Assembly: GCF_001512305.1 (NCBI RefSeq) | Contig: NZ_LNUT01000005.1 | Location: 593,774-657,773, forward strand | Source of the DNA: Arthrobacter sp. EPSL27 | GTDB lineage: Bacteria > Actinomycetota > Actinomycetes > Actinomycetales > Micrococcaceae | DNA length: 64,000 nucleotides | Direction of reading: 5' to 3' | Shown here: piece by piece, positions 60,416-64,000 of the stretch | Layout of the letters: each line of letters starts with the position of its first letter | How positions within the stretch are numbered: position 1 is the stretch's first letter | Translations under genes and position numbers: made by a program | Notes under the pieces: model-generated | Seen by the model: only the letters and a program-made list of their open reading frames with translations | What the model was told of the DNA's origin: nothing | Databases searched by the model: none

Positions 60416-60886
60416 ATGAACACAGAGACTACGCCTGCGCCCGATTTCGGACTGTCCCTTGACCAGTGCTGGGTATTGCTGGACACCGAAGTCGTGGGGC
60501 GGATCGCCCTGATCATCGACGGGCATCCCGAGATTTTTCCGGTGAACTTCGTGCTGGACCGCCGCTCCATCGTGTTCCGCACCGCCGGCGGCTCCAAGCT
60601 GTGGGCCGCCATGACAGCGAAGCCCGTGGCATTCGAAATCGACGGATACGACTCCCATGAACAGGCGGCCTGGAGCGTGGTGGCCCGCGGCGAGGTGCAG
60701 CTGATCGAGAGCCAGGAGGAGAAGGAAGCCGTCGACGCGCGGCTGCTGGAGCCGTGGCAGCCGGGCGACAAGGACTTCTACGTGCGGCTGGCGCCCAAGG
60801 CCCTGACCGGGCGCCGCTTCAAGGTCATCAAGCCGGACCTGTGGAGCACCCGCCTCGCCGACCCGCGGCGGGCGTCCTTCGAGTAG
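60416..60886 (+). CDS. Pyridoxamine-5'-phosphate oxidase family (FMN-binding split barrel) protein
   Basis: The 156-residue protein has the split-barrel pattern of PPOX-like proteins: CWVLLDTEVVGRIALIIDGHPEIFPVNFVLDRRSIVFRTAGGSKL, then AWSVVARGEVQLIES and FYVRLAPKALTGRRFKVIKPDLWSTR. It may bind FMN, F420 or heme; enzymatic activity is unknown. PPOX-like proteins are part of the mycobacterial DosR regulon, and a DosR-like box is upstream here. TAACGT ends 8 nt before the ATG. Confidence 0.85.
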   Translation: MNTETTPAPDFGLSLDQCWVLLDTEVVGRIALIIDGHPEIFPVNFVLDRRSIVFRTAGGSKLWAAMTAKPVAFEIDGYDSHEQAAWSVVARGEVQLIESQEEKEAVDARLLEPWQPGDKDFYVRLAPKALTGRRFKVIKPDLWSTRLADPRRASFE

Positions 60887-60922
60887 GCGGCGCCGGGCCC
60901 TCGGGCCGCCCCGTCGCGGTGC

Positions 60923-61411
60923 CTAGTCGGCCTTCGCTGTCTTCTGTTCCGCCTTCTTCGGTTCCGCGTTCTTTGCTTCCGGGGAATGGACCACCAGCAC
61001 GGGGCAGTGCGCGTGGGCCACCAGCGCCGAGCTCACGGATCCGATCAGCATCCCGCCGAAGCCCCCGTGCCCGCGGCGTCCCACCACCAGCAGGTCGGCG
61101 TCCCGGCTGGCCTCGATCAGGGTGTGCCGGGGGTGGCCCTGCACGAGCCGCGTTTCGACGTTGGCCGGAGTTTCCGCCCCGAAGGCCTTCTCCACTGTCT
61201 CCTGCAGGATCTCGCCGGCGCGGACGTCAAAGTCGTCAATGCCCATGGCAATGTACCCGTCGTAGACCGGGGGGACGTCCCAGCTGGCCAGCGCCACCAG
61301 CGTGGCCGCGAGCGGTTTGGCAAGGTTCTGGGCCTGGCGCAAGGCCTCAACCGACGCCTCGGAACCGTCGACTCCCACCACGATTGTCCGGATGTCACTG
61401 GCTTCGGTCAT
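60923..61411 (-). CDS. Universal stress protein (UspA family)
   Basis: The 162-residue protein has the UspA fold: TIVVGVDGSEASVEALRQAQNLA at the N-terminus, and the ATP-binding motif G-2x-G-9x-G-[ST] in VVGRRGHGGFGGMLIGSVSSALVAHAHCPVLVV. The C-terminal tail is Lys/Ala/Glu-rich. USPs bind ATP and support survival in stasis or hypoxia. AAGGGATC is the ribosome site. Its leader contains four 14-bp repeats, and its promoter has a DosR-like box. Confidence 0.9.
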   Translation of the reverse strand: MTEASDIRTIVVGVDGSEASVEALRQAQNLAKPLAATLVALASWDVPPVYDGYIAMGIDDFDVRAGEILQETVEKAFGAETPANVETRLVQGHPRHTLIEASRDADLLVVGRRGHGGFGGMLIGSVSSALVAHAHCPVLVVHSPEAKNAEPKKAEQKTAKAD

Positions 61412-61424
61412 TGCAGATCCCTTC

Positions 61425-61480
61425 GTTGGAGAGCTGGCGTTGGAGAGCTGGCTATGGACAGCTGACATTGGACAGCTGGC
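61425..61480 (-). repeat. 4 x 14-bp tandem repeat in the stress-protein 5' leader
   Basis: Four units follow with no spacer: two identical GTTGGAGAGCTGGC (61425-61438, 61439-61452), TATGGACAGCTGAC (61453-61466) and ATTGGACAGCTGGC (61467-61480). All share TGGAnAGCTGnC. The run ends 6 bp from the -10 box (61487-61492, minus strand), so it fills the untranslated leader just before the ribosome site. Confidence 0.85.
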
Positions 61481-61486
61481 GCGTCC

Positions 61487-61535
61487 AGCCTACATTGGTC
61501 GGCCGTCCGCGGTCCCTGCTAGGGCCAAAAGTCAT
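61487..61535 (-). promoter_or_regulatory. Promoter and DosR-like box of the stress-protein gene
   Basis: TAGGCT at 61487-61492 (minus strand) is the -10 element. On the same strand ATGACTTTTGGCCCT (61521-61535) resembles a DosR box, centred near -48 from the predicted start. Its core, CTTTTGGCCCT, matches the PPOX gene box except for one base. Confidence 0.55.
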
Positions 61536-61798
61536 GGGCCCGGCAAGCGTGGCAACCCGGCGGGACCAAGGACCCTTGCCCTCGCCTTCCGCGGGGAGAA
61601 AAATGGCAGTCGCCGGGAATGCACAACAGCCCCGGCGGGGGAACGGAAAAAAGATTCCTGACGACGGCGGCACGGGCAACAGCGACAGCGGGACCCGCGT
61701 CGGCGACAATGGATACAGCAGGCCCGCAGGCCCGGTCTGCGGAACGGGCTGGGGAGCCGCACGACACACGGCAGCGCAAGCCGCCGGACGGGAGAATC

Positions 61799-62527
61799 AT
61801 GATTGCCTGGTCAGACGCAGGTCTCGGCGCACCCGACGGGGAAAAGTCCGTCATCCGCGTCTTTATCCTCGACGACCACGAGCTGGTCAGGCGCGGCCTG
61901 CAGGAGCTCCTCGAGGGTGAGGGTTTCCAGGTCGTCGGCAGCTCCGGCTCCGCCGTCGAGGCCACCCGCCGCATACCGGCCCTCCATCCCGACGTCTGCG
62001 TCCTCGACGCCCGGCTCCCGGACGGGACCGGAATCGAGGTCTGCCGCGACGTGCGATCGATCGACCCGTCACTGAACTGCATCATCCTGACCAGCTTCGA
62101 CGACGAACAGGCCCTCCGCGGCGCCGTGCTGGCGGGCGCCAGCGGCTACGTCCTGAAGGAAATCGGGGGCACGGACCTGATCGGGGCGCTGCGCCGGGCC
62201 GCCGCGGGCGAATCGCTGTTCGAGGACGGGGTCGCGGCGGGCATCGTGGAAAGCCTCGTGGAGACCGACGAAGTGGACCCCCGCACGGCGTCCCTGACAC
62301 CCCAGGAACGCCGGGTGCTGGAACTGGTGGGCGGCGGACTGACCAACCGCCAGATCGCCGCGGAAATGTTCCTGGCCGAGAAGACCGTCAAGAACTACGT
62401 CTCCTCGCTGCTGGCCAAGCTGGGCTTCGAACGGCGCACCCAGGCCGCAGTTTTTATTGCCGGCCCGGCGGCGCCGGCACAGCCCGCCGGCCACCCCGAG
62501 GCATCCCGCTCACACAGCGTCCGCTAG
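61799..62527 (+). CDS. DosR/NarL-type response regulator
   Basis: The 242-residue regulator has a receiver domain (VIRVFILDDHELVRRGLQELLEGEG) with the phospho-Asp in VCVLDARLPDGTGIEVC and Lys in SGYVLKEIGG, then a LuxR-type HTH (LTPQERRVLELVGGGLTNRQIAAEMFLAEKTVKNYVSSLLAKLGFERRTQAAVF). The KNYVS...LLAKLG...ERRTQAAVF segment is characteristic of the DosR/DevR group. An N-terminal extension of 17 residues precedes the receiver. GGGAGAA lies just before the ATG. It converges with its likely kinase. Confidence 0.9.
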   Translation: MIAWSDAGLGAPDGEKSVIRVFILDDHELVRRGLQELLEGEGFQVVGSSGSAVEATRRIPALHPDVCVLDARLPDGTGIEVCRDVRSIDPSLNCIILTSFDDEQALRGAVLAGASGYVLKEIGGTDLIGALRRAAAGESLFEDGVAAGIVESLVETDEVDPRTASLTPQERRVLELVGGGLTNRQIAAEMFLAEKTVKNYVSSLLAKLGFERRTQAAVFIAGPAAPAQPAGHPEASRSHSVR

Positions 62528-62549
62528 CTGTTCTGCCCATGCAGGTCAG

Positions 62550-64000
<1,451 letters not shown>

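Larger units (their letters stand above)
61412..61798. other. Intergenic region between the stress-protein and response-regulator genes
   Basis: It holds the stress-protein leader repeats and promoter, a further weak dyad GGGACCAAGGACCC (61562-61575) that could be a second regulator site, and the upstream region of the DosR-like gene, whose promoter I cannot place with confidence. No gene is seen. Confidence 0.5.

Noticed and set aside
61425-61480. Possible CRISPR array
   Set aside because: Units are 14 bp and directly adjacent with no spacers, and no cas genes are present.

Overview
The window looks like chromosomal DNA of a high-GC actinobacterium of the Micrococcaceae (Arthrobacter/Pseudarthrobacter type). 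Supporting this are a complete Pup-proteasome locus, mycothiol ligase MshC, RbpA, a polyprenol-phosphate mannose synthase, divergent glgM/glgC, and a PafB and PafC pair fused into one protein, a fusion known from Arthrobacter. Gene content is mostly core. I see no insertion sequence, prophage, integrase or CRISPR array. Many genes have a TAnnnT -10 element ending 5-8 nt before the start codon, which suggests leaderless mRNAs.

Layout. 1-1863: the start of a lipoprotein gene running off the left edge, a TspO-like membrane protein, and a very short sigma-region-2 protein with a repeated CTAG-bounded motif upstream. 1864-5413: a compact secondary-metabolite operon (type III polyketide synthase, methyltransferase, FAD monooxygenase) facing a SnoaL-like protein. 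5540-12065: a lipoprotein, peptide deformylase, an S9 peptidase, an RlmA-type rRNA methyltransferase and an NfeD/SPFH membrane pair. 12413-15699: rbpA (with a SigR/SigH-like promoter) convergent with the mannosyltransferase, then an amidohydrolase.

15792-38602 is a long block that matches, from memory, the gene order of the M. tuberculosis Rv2092c-Rv2137c region. It carries helY, tatC, tatA, pafBC, two FKBP isomerases, pafA, prcA, prcB, pup, dop, mpa, trmI, a site-2 protease, a HAD phosphatase, a PAC2 protein, mshC, uppP, an aldo/keto reductase and two small conserved proteins. It encodes pupylation and proteasomal degradation, the PafBC DNA-damage regulator, Tat export and thiol metabolism.

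38633-49144: an acyl-CoA dehydrogenase-like flavoprotein and M20 peptidase, tRNA-Leu(GAG), a lipoprotein and a small membrane protein, malQ, a hemerythrin-like protein, a DksA-type zinc finger overlapping an M50B-like protease, a Xi-class reductase and a FUSC transporter. 49253-55990: a fatty-acid module (MaoC hydratase, FabG4-type reductase, thiolase) divergent from a TetR regulator and an acyl-CoA oxidase, with a perfect 14-5-14 palindrome between them. 56079-58796: glycogen/alpha-glucan synthesis (glgM, glgC). 58867-60330: an unusual zinc-ribbon SDR.

60416-64000: a DosR/DosS-like hypoxia/redox locus (PPOX-family protein, universal stress protein, DosR-like regulator, heme-GAF histidine kinase running off the right edge). 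A nearly identical 11-bp box lies upstream of its two effector genes. The most rewarding places to look are this locus, the polyketide operon, the sigma fragment with its repeats, the SDR lacking its catalytic tyrosine, and the TetR palindrome.
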